Source: Holtermannia corniformis
Taxonomy: Eukaryota > Basidiomycota > Tremellomycetes > Holtermanniales
Assembly (NCBI GenBank): GCA_001599935.1
Contig: BCIJ01000015.1
Span: 349,191-413,190 of the forward strand
DNA: 64,000 nucleotides
Direction of reading: 5' to 3'
The translations under genes were made by a program, and so were the position numbers. Numbering within the stretch: position 1 is the first letter of the stretch; each line of letters opens with the position of its first letter. A model generated the notes under the pieces. That model ran no database searches. It was not told where the DNA came from and saw only the letters and a list, made by a program, of their open reading frames with translations. Below, one piece after another: positions 20,928-33,879 of this stretch.

Positions 20928-23373
20928 TCACCGATACCCGGGGTTCTTGTAGCGATACAGGGCGCGCTCACGCGTCTCCTTGTGGTCGACAATCGGCCGC
21001 ACGTAGCCCGTTGCATCGAATGCCTGCTTTGCCATCTTGCTCGGCTCATGGATCGTCTTGTCCTTGATGTGCTTGAGTTCTGGAACCCAGTGTCGGATAT
21101 ACGTCCCGGTCGGGTCGCATTTCTCGGATTGAGAAGTCATGTTGAAGATGCGGAAGTAGGGTTGCGGGTCGGTGCCAGTCTGTCAGGTCAGGAAGCTGTT
21201 CAATAAGGGAGCGCTCTACTCACACTAGCGACCCATTGCCAGCCTGTGACCATATGAGCATACGTTCCGCATGCAGTGACGCAACGCACCGCCATTGTTT
21301 GCAGAGTGCTCGCCGTCGATCAGCGTCTCCATAAAGTATTTCTCGCCCAAACGCCAGTCGACCAGTAGATTCTTGGTGAGGTACGAGGCAACGATCATCC
21401 GCAATCGGTTGTGCATCCAGCCTACTCGCCGTCAGCAAAATCACAGGAACCAGCCGTGCCACCCACCGTGCTCCTTGCAAGCTCGCATGGCAGCGTCGAC
21501 AATCGGCACACCCGTCTTGCCGTCCTTCCATGCTTGAAGGTGTTCCTCATCGACTTCCCACTGCAATCGTCAGCTCCGTGCCGGCCACAAGGTCAGAACG
21601 TACCTGCACATCCTGCAGCTTCTCGAGGTAAGGGCGACCCATCCCGACTGACGGCCATGTCGCCAGTACAGAGGTGTAGAAGTCGCGCCAGCCGACCTGC
21701 CCCGCTGTCAATCCCAAATCTATCACATGCCCCACTTCCACGACCTACCTCCTGCACCCACATCCCCAACCCCGTATCTCTCCCGTACTCCAGCTTCCCA
21801 GCATTCGACATCTTGGCAGCGTTCAGCACCATTCGGGCGCTGACGACGCCACTGGCGAGGTACGGGCTCATCCGGGAGCTCGAGTCCTTATCAACCATAC
21901 TTCGTCCGGAAGCGTACTCGCCGATACGAGCGGGGGTTTTCGATGACGATGGCGTTGCGCCATCTGAGAGGGGCGAAACGAGACCGATCTGTGAGCCGCG
22001 CGCAGTCGTATTCAAGAAGCGATCAAGCACCTGCAATCCGAATAAACACTAGCTCTTTGGTGACGAGCAGTGACTGACCTCCATCGCCTTGTCAGTCCCT
22101 TCCGGCCAGAGCTCCTTCATCTTGTCACGGTCTTTGCACTCGAACCCGTCGACGTTGTCTGGTACAGGCGTGGCGTCGAGCAGGTCCTTGCACCACTGCG
22201 GAATGGAACGCGGGTTGGCGTGCGGTCGCGGCGATTGCTCCAGCAACCTCTTGTCCGACTGCACGAGTGAAGCCCAGGTTCGCTGATACGGACTGCAAGT
22301 GTCAATACTACCACTAGTACCAATCTACACTGCACACACCTGAACACGCCATACGGCTTGCCCTGCTTGGTTTTTGCAATTCCAGGCTTCACAACCAAGC
22401 GATCGTGCACAAACTCAAACTTGATGCCCTTTTCCTTGCCGAGCGTAGCGCATGCGATATCCCGCCGAAGCTCGTCGACTTCGTACGAGATGTTGGCAAA
22501 GACGTGTGCGGTCTTGAGTGTTTTCGGCAGGATGTCGGTTACGAGGTCTGACGGGATCTCGCGCCGTTTGGGGTGGGTAATGATGTGGAGTGGGATGTTG
22601 AGCGATTTAAGCTGGGTCTGTGGTATGTCAGATCAAGCGTAGAATACGCAAAGTGACAAACCTGCAGAATGCGCAAGTTGCGGAGGACAAAGTCTATCCG
22701 GCGCGTGCTGATATCGTGCATCCTGAAGTCGCCGGTCGACAGGACAAAGAGCACGACGAGAGGCAGATTTTTGTTCTGTGCGAGCGCCGACGCTGCTGCC
22801 AGACCTCGACTGTCGTCAACTGTCATTGTCAGCTCATGTACCGGCCTGCAACACAGCCAACCAACTGCGGACGTCGACCATACGCATCCAGAAGCAAACG
22901 CTCTCCTTTTCGTCGACCTTGATTTCCTTCTGTGACTCCATCAAGCGATCCAGCTGGTTCATAAACGGATCCTCGTTTGCCTTTTGCCCGACCTCCTCAG
23001 ATGCAATCCGACCCTTTTGAACGTACGCGTTCTTGTTTCGTTTGTGATCCGCGCCTTCGCCCGCGACACCACCTTCGCCATCAGGAGAGTGGGATCGCTT
23101 CCGCGCGTTGGCAGCGGGTTGACCTGTCACGGTCGCATCAGCCATGTTCACAGCACTCAGCCTCGACAAACCCTTGGGCTTTGTGGGTGATTTGGCCATG
23201 GTTGCTGCCTGCCTGCCGAGTGATAACGTCTTGCCTGCCCCGTTTGGTGAGAAGCCTGTGAGGGTGAGCTGTGGCATGGCCTGGTTGATCCGCAGCGCTG
23301 TGCGCAGGTGGCGCAGCATGCATCCTGCAATCCACGAGATCGATCGACGAGACTTGGTGGTGACGCAAACCAT
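20928..23373 (-). CDS. PHR1: Class I CPD photolyase
   Basis: The enzyme repairs UV-induced cyclobutane pyrimidine dimers with blue light, using FAD and an antenna chromophore. The N-terminal extension (starts [20 protein letters not shown]) is basic and amphipathic and may direct some protein to mitochondria, as for yeast Phr1; an internal Met could serve the nuclear form. The photolyase alpha/beta domain starts at [11 protein letters not shown] joined to [20 protein letters not shown]. The FAD domain has the hallmark stretches [76 protein letters not shown] and [16 protein letters not shown]. Several short introns (two of them near 21200-21310) are needed. The stop is at 20928-20930. It is divergent from the ABC transporter gene. 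Confidence 0.93.
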
Positions 23374-23971
23374 TCTAGCAGCTCATTAGCGGTATGCTAG
23401 GGTGCCTAGCACGCTGCTGTTGAAGCACCTAGCAACCGACGTCTGCCCGCCCATAATCCCCGTGTCTGGCTTGGCTTGTGCATCTCGTTCTTGACAGGGT
23501 GGTCCATGGTGAAGCTCGCAGACCTGATACGCGTGGCATGCAGAACAAGACACTCTGACGGCCGGCTGGCTGTTTGCAGCTCGACGGGCAACAACAACTC
23601 GCTCCGTGCCGGCCTCCTTTCGAAGACTCTCTCGCCGTGCGGTCCACCTACAAGTGTTTTTCTTGGCGCAGGACTTCCAAAATAGAATCAAGGGTATCAT
23701 GAGGTCCGTCCTCACGCTTGTCTCGAGATGGTCACGCTGGACCCAGCGCGAGCTCGGCCGCACCAACTCAAGCTTAAACAGACCCACGTGGAGCCATTAG
23801 CGGATCCGCGCTCGGCCGCCGAAAGCTGTCCACAGCTCAGCAAGACTGACAGCTCCAACAAATACTTACATCCAACAGCTGATGCGTCACTGACCTCTTC
23901 TGTGCGACTTGGCGAGGCGAAAGGCTGATTGACTTCACCACACGCGACCCCGAGATACGCGTGCCGACGCA
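23374..23971. promoter_or_regulatory. Divergent promoter region PHR1 / ABCC, with palindrome
   Basis: No gene is visible in these ~600 bases. A perfect interrupted palindrome GCTAGG-GTG-CCTAGC lies at 23396-23410, 23 bases upstream of the PHR1 start, and CCTAGCA recurs at 23438-23444. It could be a 5' UTR or operator element of the photolyase gene. Confidence 0.45.
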
Positions 23972-26900
23972 ATGAGCGAGCGTTTCGCGGCCGTACAGGC
24001 CTTTCTACATGTAGACTCGGCAGCGTTCGCTGGACAAGAAGCCGTGACTACCGCTGCAAGTAGTCTTGAGCTGTGCTTCAACGACCTGGCCTTCGGCCCG
24101 GGCAGCGAATGCCGTGTTGTCGATTTGTGAGTGCCTCGCCTGCCTTTGACCCGCCCTCAGCTGATACGTGCCGCAGTACCGTCAAGTTCGAGCAGGGGTA
24201 TGGTCTATCGCTCAAGTGAGCTGTGATGCTGAACGATCACGTACAGTATACTGTCCATTTTGCCAAATGCTCTCTTTATCCTACTCGCGGTGGCGAGGAT
24301 CCTTTACCTACGCACGGCCGAGTCCAAGCTCAAGCACCGTTATGACCTCCACGGATTCTTCAAGCTACTCCTCTCTCTTACCTTTATCGCCTCGTCGGCA
24401 GCCTTCATTGCCTCCATCAAAGATGTCGCAGGTCTGCCCAACGGAACAACACTTGCCTCGGCGAGCCTCGAGCTGGTGGCTGCCGTAAGTGGCGATTCCG
24501 GCGCCTTGGTAGCCATAATTGACAAAGTGATAGGTTCTTCTGCTACCGCTGGTCGCGCTTGAGCACTACCGCGCCCTCGCGCCTAGTGCACTCGTGTCGT
24601 CGTATACGCTCGCAATGGGCTTGTTTGGCGCCGCTCAACTTCGGACATTCGACGCGATCGACCTCCCGTCAAAACCGTTCGCCGCTAGAGCTGTCGCCGT
24701 CGCGTCAGTCTTTGCCCTGCTGGTCCTTGAGAGCATTGCCAAGCGTTCTCTTCTGCAGATCAAGTATTCCGTGAGGCTTATCCAGTGTCAGTTGATCATC
24801 CACACTCATCCAATCGCAGGACTACCCGCCCGCAAGCACAACGTCGTTCCTCGTCAAGCCGTTCTTCCCTCATCTCATCCCGCTACTCTACACCGGCGCA
24901 AAGCGACGCTTGACACTGGACGACCTGACGTCTATGCCACCGACCGTCCTTGCCGCACCTGCACGTGCAAAACTCGAAGCCAGGCTTGAAGCCGGGTCAC
25001 AGACGGATCCAGCGTACCTCTTGAAAGCGAGCATCCGGGCATTCGGCACCCAACTGCTCGCACCCGTCATACCGCGCATTCTGCTCGTATTGTGCACGTT
25101 CGGTCAGTCTACCTACCTCTACAACACCCGATCTGACAATATGAAGGCCAAGTATTCCTCGTGCAAGACATCACCCGACTCATCTCGCATCCATCAACAG
25201 CCTCGGAACGCGGCTGGGCCCTCGTCGGCGGCTTTGTCATCATCTACTCGGGTCTCGCGCTCGCCACGTTCCTGTATTGGGAAAAATGTTTTGCGATCAG
25301 CGTCGAGTACCGCGCGGCGCTGATCGGCACGCTGTATGAAAAGTCACTGCGCTTGACGTCGGTTGCCGCGCGAGAGGTCGGTCAAGGTGCAGCCACGACG
25401 TATTTTAGCGTCGATGCCGAGCGCGTAGTCAGTACACTTGACTTGGTACACGAGCTTTGTGGGTGATATGCTCGAGGTCACAACCGCGCTGAAGGATCGA
25501 CAGGGGCGGCATTGTTGTCAATCATCCTCGGCTTGGTACTGCTGTGGTATCAGGCGTCTTACGCCATGTTCGCACCTATGGGCTTGATACTCGTTCTCCT
25601 GGTGGTGTCTGGTAAGTTCGGAGCACTCGTTGTCCGCGTACGCTGATTTCGCTAGGCACTATGGCCAAGCCGTCCGGAGATGCACAAACTGCCTGGATGG
25701 CTGCAGTCGACAAGCGCATCAAGCTCTTGGTTAGTACGCGTTCCCTTTTTCAACCGCACTGACACCAGGTGAGACCTCCATCTTCTCTCAGCTTCTGCCC
25801 ATCAAGCTCGGCGCGTATGAGCGCATTCTGCGTGAAAAGGTCACCAAGCTGCGTGAAGCAGAAACGCTCGCGCTTCGCGGCTTCTAGTGCGTGACTCAGT
25901 GGTTGCTTTCTCATCGACTCATTCAACCCAGTCGAACGTTGATCATCACCATGACCGTCGCTTCGACGGCACAGACATTCTGTGGCCTTGTCACGATTGG
26001 GTTTTACGCGCTTTTGCAGCAGCGCCGAGATGGCTACGGGGCACTTGACGCTTCGAGAGTCTTCACTATCATTACGATCGTCAACTTGCTCAGTGAGCCG
26101 ATGATGGCAATTGGGCACTCTCTTCGTAGGTGAACGTACGAGACACTGTGGCTGGCTCACACAACTCAGCGGCTCTTTTCGGCGGATGGGCATCAATCAA
26201 GCGATGTAAGTAGCGTGATCATGACAGCTTGTCCGTCGCTTACATTGCGTATAGTGCAAGGCTTCCTCATCCTACCTGAAAAGGTCCGACCGCCGCGCAA
26301 CAGCAAGGCCGAAGGTGAAGACGAAGAAACCAAGGACCCGGCGGACGTTTTGCTGGCAAACGTAGCTGGCACATCACGGGACGTCACTGCTCGCTTGCAG
26401 GGGTCGTTCGGCTGGGATGACAAAACGGCTGTGCTGCAAGATCTCGACCTAGTCATCGCATCGGGCAAGCTCACCATGGCAAGTGGCCTGTGCATGCTTG
26501 ATTACAGTACTGATTGAGCGCAGGTGGTCGGCTCTGTCGCCAGCGGCAAGTCAACGTTGTTGATGACGCTTTTGGGAGAGACCACCGTTCTCGGCGGACA
26601 CAAGGAGGTCGCGGCGTCGAGGGTGAGTTGTCCAATGACAATTATCGAGCTCACCAGCTAGATTGCAATCGCTACGCAAACCCCTTTCATCTACCCTGGC
26701 ACACTCAGAGACAGTACGTACTTGCTCCGTGGGTCCTAGTCCATGCTAATGCTATTCTAGATGTCCTCCTAGACCGTCCGTACGATCACGTCAAACTGGA
26801 CCGAATCATCAACGCCTGCGGTCTACGCCAAGACGTCAACAAGCTGCCTAAAGGAGATCTTACAGTCCTTGGCGAGCGCGGCATCACACTCTCTGGAGGT

Positions 26901-29900
26901 CAAAGGCAGCGGGTCGTAAGTGATTCACCACGCGCAATATCACAGCTAAAGAAGTATAGAGTCTTGCTCGGGCTCTGTATGCCGATGCCGACCTCGTTCT
27001 ACTTGATGATACATTCTCCGCACTTGATGGCGCAACAGAGGCCCATGGCAAGTCGGTCCCACCACGCAATCCCCGCTGACAAACGCAGTCTTCTCGAGTC
27101 TCTTCGGCCCGGAAGGTCTGCTTCGCGGCCGAACCACCGTTCTCGTGACACACGCGATCCAGCACTTGGAGAAGGCCGACAAGGTGCTCGTCATGGACGG
27201 TGGCAAGATCACTCACCACGGTACTTTCACCGAGGTGCGCGAAAGTGGCGAGGCTTTCGCAATGGCGGCAAAGGCAGGCCAGTACGCCGAAGAGAAGCAA
27301 GAAGTGGGCAAGGCAGACACGGCAGACTTGCAAGCCGGCGAGTCGGATGAAGACGAAGAACTGCGCTGGACCAGGGATCAGACCAAGAAGTGGACCGCAT
27401 TGTCTTTCTTCTTTGGTGCTGTTGGAGGCACACGTACGGCGATTCTGCTGGCGCTCCTTGTTCTTACTTCGGGCTTGACTGCGGGTCTGCAAGGGTACCT
27501 CAAGCGTGAATACTGTTCTTCTCAACCTCGACTATTCGTGCTGACTTTCATGACGGACAGACTTCTCCACGTCGGTCACGTCGGACAACGTTGGCGCTTG
27601 GATGGGGTACGTCTTTCGCTCACAGATTTCGAGTAGCTGCTAAAGTCAACCAGCGGCTATGTAGCAATCGCCGTGGGGATCTTTATCTTTAATCTCGCCA
27701 CGTCCTATTACTTTGCAGTGATCTTGACTCAGCGCGCGGCAAGGTACGCCTGTTCCCAGGACCGAATGTGAGTACTGACGAAGACTAGGATCATCCACTA
27801 CAAGGAGCTGTCTGGCCTTCTGTGGTCCCCGCCATCCTTCTTCCGTAGGTGACTCTCCCGTCTGATTGTAAACGCTCACACAAGTAGAGCGCAATTCGGC
27901 AGGGAAAATCTTGAACCGGTTCTCGCAAGGTGCTGTGCAACGTTATGCTCCAACGGACGGCTGACAAAAAATCGCAGACATCCAGGCAGCCGACTTGTGC
28001 GTAAACATTGTAGATTTCAGCACGGTACTGACCTGACCAGCGTGTTCCCTCTGTGCATGCTGGCCTTTGTGATGTCCGTCTTGATGTGTATCACGACGCT
28101 CGTCTTCGTCATCATTGCTACTCCTTGGCTGGGCATCAGCTTTGTCGTGCTCGTGCCCCTCTTTGCAGTGATCCTGCGGTTCTATGTTGCAACCTCCAAG
28201 GTTCGTTTTCTTCGGTTCATCGCGTCCACGGGAGTGATTGACAACACTGCGTAGCAACTGCAACGCTTGCATCTTGGATCCACCAGTCCGGCAAGTGTGC
28301 AATTACCAATCATAGCATTGTTGACGATCCCAAGCTATACACACTATTTTCAACTACAGTCGGTGGCTTGACGAGTATTCGTGCATTCGGCGCATTGCGC
28401 TTCTTCTCGAATGAGGCGGAGGCTTTACTGAATCGAAGGTGAGAGATTGTGGAAGCATAGCTTCTCACGCTAACCATTGGCAGTCAAGGTCCCTTCTATT
28501 ATCGCTACGCTGGACAGCTGTTCCTCCGCGTTGTGCTGACATGGCTCACCGCCATTTTGGCTGTTGGTTTGGCAATATTGGCAGTTGGCTTGCGCCACTC
28601 TACCTCGGCTGCTCTCATTGGTGTTGCGATGGTGGGTCGTCTGTGGCTTGCAACACCTGGCTTACACGGTGCAGTCGCAAATTACAGGTCTGGCGGGTAC
28701 GCTCATCTTCGTCTGCCTACATGAACGCTGACTTCCTCAGCCGCGATGATGGGAACTATGATCACATATGCCGAGGTTGAGAACGGCATAGTCGTGAGTA
28801 TGGAGGTGCTCGGTCATTTCATTTCTGATCACTGCAGAGTGTCGAGCGCATCCACGAATTCGCAGAGCTGCGTCCTGAAGAAGTCGAGGCGGACACGGTC
28901 AGCGATCGTGGCCCGCAAGGATGGCCATCGCAAGGCGAGGTCGAATTCCGCGATGTCTCGATCCGGTACCGGGAGGATCTGCCACTTGCACTGGATCAGA
29001 TCTCCTTCAAAGTCAAAGGTGGACTGAAAATTGGTATCTGTGGAAGGTGAGTGTCCAGGGTTTCCGACAATCTCGTCCTGATAGTGTTGCAGGACTGGCT
29101 CGGGCAAATCCTCGACGCTACTGGCACTCTTCCGGGCCATTGATCACAACCTCGTCGAGGGACAAGTGTTGATTGATGGCGTTGATATTACTACCGTCCC
29201 TTTGCATCAGTTACGCGATGCTATGAGGTAGGTCGTTCGAACCTTTGCTTCTCAGCTAATCGCCATACAGCATTGTGACTCAAGACCCTTTTCTATGGTA
29301 ACTCGCTTGAATGTGGACTATTCCACGTCAACTGATCACTGCAGGCGTGGGTCCGTTCGCGATAATCTCGACATCGAAGGTATTCGTACCGACGAGGAGA
29401 TTTGGGATGTCCTGCGCCAGGTCGACATGCACGATGTCGTCAACGCTCTTGTAAGTCATGTGTTCCCACACGAGTGTCACTACCAATACGTCGCAGCCGG
29501 AGAAACTTGAAGACCTCGCGATCGTGGACGAAGAGTCATTCTCAAAAGGGCAGAGGCAGCTGCTATGTTTGGCCCGCGCTTTACTCCGCCGGCGCCCGAT
29601 CGTGGTCCTCGACGAGTGCACGTCCAGGTGCGTGGGTGCGATTGGCGCTGAACATTGTCTGACCAAACGCAGCATGGACCACTTGACCGACGAGAAGATC
29701 CGTAAAGTCGTCGAGACCGAGATGGAAGGCACGACGGTTTTCGCCATCGCCCACCGTATCTGTGAGTTGGGACCATCTTTCGATTCGACCGTTAACGCTC
29801 TCGACAGCCTCCATCGTCAAATACGATTTGGTTTGTGCTTTTGGTGCAGAAAGCAGGCTGACTCTTCAGATCCTCCTACTCGACGACGGCAAAGTCGCAG

Positions 29901-29986
29901 AGTTCGACACGCCTGGGAACTTGCTGGCTGATCCAGCATCGCGCTTCGCCAGACTGGCTGCAACACAAGGCATCACTGTCGCGTAA
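23972..29986 (+). CDS. ABCC-type (MRP) ABC transporter
   Basis: This is a full-length multidrug-resistance-associated or vacuolar conjugate transporter, broken into many exons by ~45-60 nt introns. Five hydrophobic segments at the N-terminus form TMD0 (e.g. LPNALFILLAVARILYL). TMD1 follows, including LSIILGLVLLWYQASYAMFA. NBD1 has Walker A GSVASGKST, Q-loop TQTPFIYPGTLRDN, signature TLSGGQRQR and Walker B DLVLLDDTFSALD, with Asp in place of the catalytic Glu as usual in ABCC NBD1. TMD2 includes VLMCITTLVFVIIATPWLGI. NBD2 has Walker A GRTGSGKSS, TQDPFLWSGSVRDNL, a variant signature SFSKGQRQL and Walker B PIVVLDECTSSMD. The stop is TAA 29984-29986. Intron 25459-25506 removes an apparent TGA, leaving HELWAALLSI, so the gene looks intact. 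The substrate is unknown. Confidence 0.9.
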
Positions 29987-30099
29987 GAACGTATCTCTCA
30001 TTTGCTCCCCGCTCAATGCATCCCTTCTCTTTCATCAGCCAGCGTGATCAGGGCGGCAGTCATCAACGTGGCATTGCGTGCTTCATACGATTGCATCTA

Positions 30100-33000
30100 C
30101 TAATCTTCACCAAACGGGTACTGCGGACCAGTCAGCCACTGCCGCCGTACATCGACCATTCACTCACCTCGAACGGCGCTGGCGGTTGAGCCTCTTCAAA
30201 CTCCTCGACAGCCGACGGCGCAGCCCCAGCCCCAGCCCCAGCCGCCGTCGTCGCCGCCGCCGCTGGCGCCGCCTGCGCCGACTGCGCCGACTGCTTGGCC
30301 CACAGACTCTGTTTCAACTCTACGTATTCAGGCTCTCCCTCTGCGTCGTTATTCTCCGTGAGCACGACGATGCCGCCGACGGAGATGCTCGCTTTCCGGG
30401 CATAGTCGTTGCCCATAGCGGGCTTCTTGCCCTTTTTGCCCGCTGGCGTCGGGGCCGACGATGACGCCGGTCGGACCAGAGAGTAGCGCGAGTTGGTCGG
30501 CAGTGAGAGGAAGGGCAGTTGAGCGGGTGTGACGCGCGTCAAGTTTTCGACTGGGTGCGACGACGGTTCCGCCGCTTTCTTCTCCTTTGGCGCTTCTTCC
30601 ACCTTTTCTTTGTCTACAACTGGCGATGCCGGCTTGTCGTCCTGTAGCAACCGTCATCAGCATCCACCGCCAGGGAGGAGACAAGACGACTCACAGTGTC
30701 CATCGCATCGCCCTCTGCCGCCTTTTTCGTCTTGGCGCGAGCGTTGGCCTTTGCGGTCGTGGACAAGACGGCCTTTTCGACTTTGGTCGCCTTTTTCTCT
30801 GCTGGCGGCTGGGTCATGGCAGGGTACGCAAACGTCGACGGGCGCGAGTGGGATGTGAATTCAACCTTTGGCAGCTGAACCGGTGTCAGTACTCGACAGC
30901 TACGTTGCCATTGCACCCACCCGATGTTGCGTGTCGACCGCGATCACGGCCGTCGGTGTAAACGCCAAACTGAGCGCATGCGCCATGGGGAACCAATACC
31001 AAAACTGGACAAACAAGGCCAATCCGACAATCGTGTTCATGTCCGGCGTGCCCGCCTTGTTGGTCAACGAGACGGTCATGTTGCGACCGCCGGCATCAAT
31101 GATGCCCTGAGAGATTGCGGCGCCGAAGCGCGCCATCGGGTCCTCGTGCTTGTCGGCAATGACTTTTGCAAACGTCTCGCGCACGCTGGCGACCTTTGGC
31201 GACTGGGCTTCGGTTTGTTGGATCAGGACGAGGGCGAGGGAGATGTACGCTCCTTGACGGACAAAGTCGACTGGGTCTTTCGTCATGGGTTCCAGCATGT
31301 CGACGGCGGCTTCGAGCCCGGTGCCGGCACACGAGATGCCGAGGGCGAGGGTGGCGCCATGGCGGACGTGCGGGTTGTAGCTCTCGCTCAGGAGTTGGAC
31401 GATGCGCGGGACTTGAGTGTGGTTGCGGTACATGACGAACCCAAGGGCCGTGACGGCTGCACGACGGACATCATCACTGACGTCGCTGACGGCGACATGG
31501 AGCAATCGCCGGATCGCATCGTTGTTGGCCGTTCCGACGTACGCGAGGCCGATCATGAACATTGCACCGTATCGCAGGATCGCATCCTGTCGTCATCAGC
31601 GTCGAATCGGCCAGGTTACAGCTAGTACCGACCTTTCCCAGGCTCATCTCGTGGATCAACGCATCCGCCGCCTCGCGCTTGCGGTACATGACGAGCGCAA
31701 GGCCAACGGCCAGACTGCGGATAATCTTCTCGTGCTGCGTCTCGCGCGCATACGCAATCATCTCGTCGATCGCGCGCTCGTTGCCCGTGCCGAGCATGAC
31801 AAGACCGAGAGCGTAGCCCGCAGCCTCACCGGCCGTCGCATTGTCTTGGAACAGGATGGATCGGAGCTCGTCGTATGCATCTGGCTGATCAGCTTGTGCC
31901 CATTTTTGGCATCGCAACCGACTGACCGTCATCACCCGTGGCCATGGCCGACAACCCAAACCCGAGCGCGGCACCGTGCTGGACCACTGGATCCATGATA
32001 TCCCTCACGCCAGCCTTGAGCACCTCCATCTCCTGTTCCTGAACCTCGGAGCCGGCATGGATCAAGCCGAGAGCATACAGCGCGCCAGCCTCGCTGTATT
32101 TACTTGGGCTCGAGCCGCCCGGCAAGTACGGCTTCACAACCTGCAGTCCGCGCACGAGCGAGCCCTTGTAGATGACGCCGAGCGCGGCCGTGGTTGAAAA
32201 CTTTGCCCAGTTTGACGCGCGCCCGAGCCACTCTAGGTTTTCACGCAGGAACCGGTCACTGGTCGTGCCGGCGTTTGCAAACGCGTTGGTAAACGTGATG
32301 GCCGAGTGGTAGATGGAGAACCGGTCTTCGAGCGCGTCTTTGGTGGTTTTCAGGATCAACCAGTCGGTCTGGTTGTTGCGCTCGAGAAAGTTGACGTAGA
32401 ACTTTGTGGTCAGTTGACCGCGGAGGATGTCGACGACGGCTGGCGTGTCGGAATCAGTGGTGGGAGCGGCGGCGGAGAAAGCGGTGGTGACCCGCTTGCG
32501 GAACGCAACGGTGCCAGCTTCGGCAATGTCGAATGCGACTTGGTGAGCTTCGGCGATGTTTGTGCCGTCGAGCGCGGCAAGCGTCTTGCCCATGGCCTCG
32601 GCGTCGTCGAGTTGGAGGTAGATGGCGGTGATGGAGGTGTAGTCGGGTTCTGGCGAGAGCAGGAACAAGCGAACGAGCAGTTTGAGCAGCTGGATCCTTA
32701 GTATCGTCGACTGTATCCTTGGCGTAACTCACCTCGGCTCGGACCTCGTGGCTAAACCCATCGTTGCCGCCCGCACCACCAGTCAACTCGCCAAGGACGT
32801 ATCGAAGCAGCGTCTCGTCATGAACTGGACGCTTGCCCGCGCCAGCCTGGGGCCCAGCGGCGCGCGACGAGAGGTAGATCATCTCGATCAAGTCGAGTCT
32901 GCGGAGAGCGAGCGCGAGCCCGATGGCCAGCTTGCCGCCTTCGAAAGTGCCCTTTTGCAGGACGCCCTCTACGACGCGGGCGAGATGCTCTGGCAGGGGT

Positions 33001-33593
33001 TGGGACGATTTGGACGTGGTGTGGGCGATGGCGAGATCGAGGCAGGTTGCTAGGGATGTCAGCCTGTGTCGAGGCGGAGGATGACTCGGGAGCTATCGGT
33101 CTCCATGCTACCCATACGGGTGCATGGGCTGTGATCGCTCCCGAGCTGGACCTGTGGGCTGACACTGACCGACAATGGTTTCAGTGTACTCTCCGTCTGG
33201 CTCCTGGGTGAACGCGCTGTAGCCCTTGAGCGCAAAGTTGACAGCCTCCTCCATGACGCCGAGGTAGTAGTAGACCTTTGAGACGAGGAGCGATGCCAGA
33301 GGTCGATCGGCCGGCTGGAGCTCTTTCGACGTTGGGTCGGCCAAGAGCTCGCTGCGGTGCGTGAGCTCGGTCCAGGATGAGGCCAGCGACTCACAGCCTC
33401 GCGACGTCTTCACTGATCTCTGCCCAGAAGACGGGTACAATCTTGTTGAGCTGACCGATCGCATAGCTCCTTAGGTCGTGATCTTGGTCGTGGAGCAGAG
33501 CGAGTGTGCCAGCTGTTGGGAGTGAGCCTACTGATCGATGGCTGAGGATGCACGCTGCGTACCCGCGCTGGAGAGTGCTGTTGCTACTGGCAT
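30100..33593 (-). CDS. RPN2: 26S proteasome regulatory subunit Rpn2 (PSMD1)
   Basis: Rpn2 is the large scaffold subunit of the 19S base. A tiny first exon ([10 protein letters not shown]) is spliced to [20 protein letters not shown], matching the start of known Rpn2. The centre carries the proteasome/cyclosome repeats, visible as [49 protein letters not shown] and [15 protein letters not shown]. The C-terminal region has an acidic/Lys-rich insert and a conserved beta domain ([20 protein letters not shown]). A final 47-nt intron (30121-30167) joins PPAPFE to YPFGED and the stop at 30100-30102. That acidic Phe-Glu-Tyr tail corresponds to the Rpn13/ADRM1 docking peptide of other species. It is divergent from the OYE-like gene. 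Confidence 0.95.
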
Positions 33594-33879
33594 GGTCAAG
33601 ACGGCGACCGAGATCAAGTGCACTCGGGTTGGACAGTGAGCAGCTCAGACGACGCATCATCCTGGCTGACCCCCACTCTCGGCGTTTCGGCGTTTCACCC
33701 GCCACAAGGGGGTTTGGCAGCCAACTTTAACTCGGACCGACGGAGCGATCGCGCTGCTATCGCGTGCTAACGAACCGCTAGAAACAGAGTCAACTCGGTA
33801 GCGAGACTGCACCGTCGCTCAAGCAGCAGGCGAGAGAGAACACGGGGCGGACGAGGTTGTACGTGAGGATGATGGTACG
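33594..33879. promoter_or_regulatory. Divergent spacer, RPN2 / OYE-like
   Basis: This 286-base gap lies between divergent start codons. I could not find a recognisable proteasome-gene control element here. Confidence 0.4.

Noticed and set aside
25441..25510. Apparent stop codon (TGA) in the ABC transporter after HELCG
   Set aside because: A GT-AG intron at 25459-25506 with CTGA branch removes it and restores HELWAALLSI, so the gene is not a pseudogene on this evidence.
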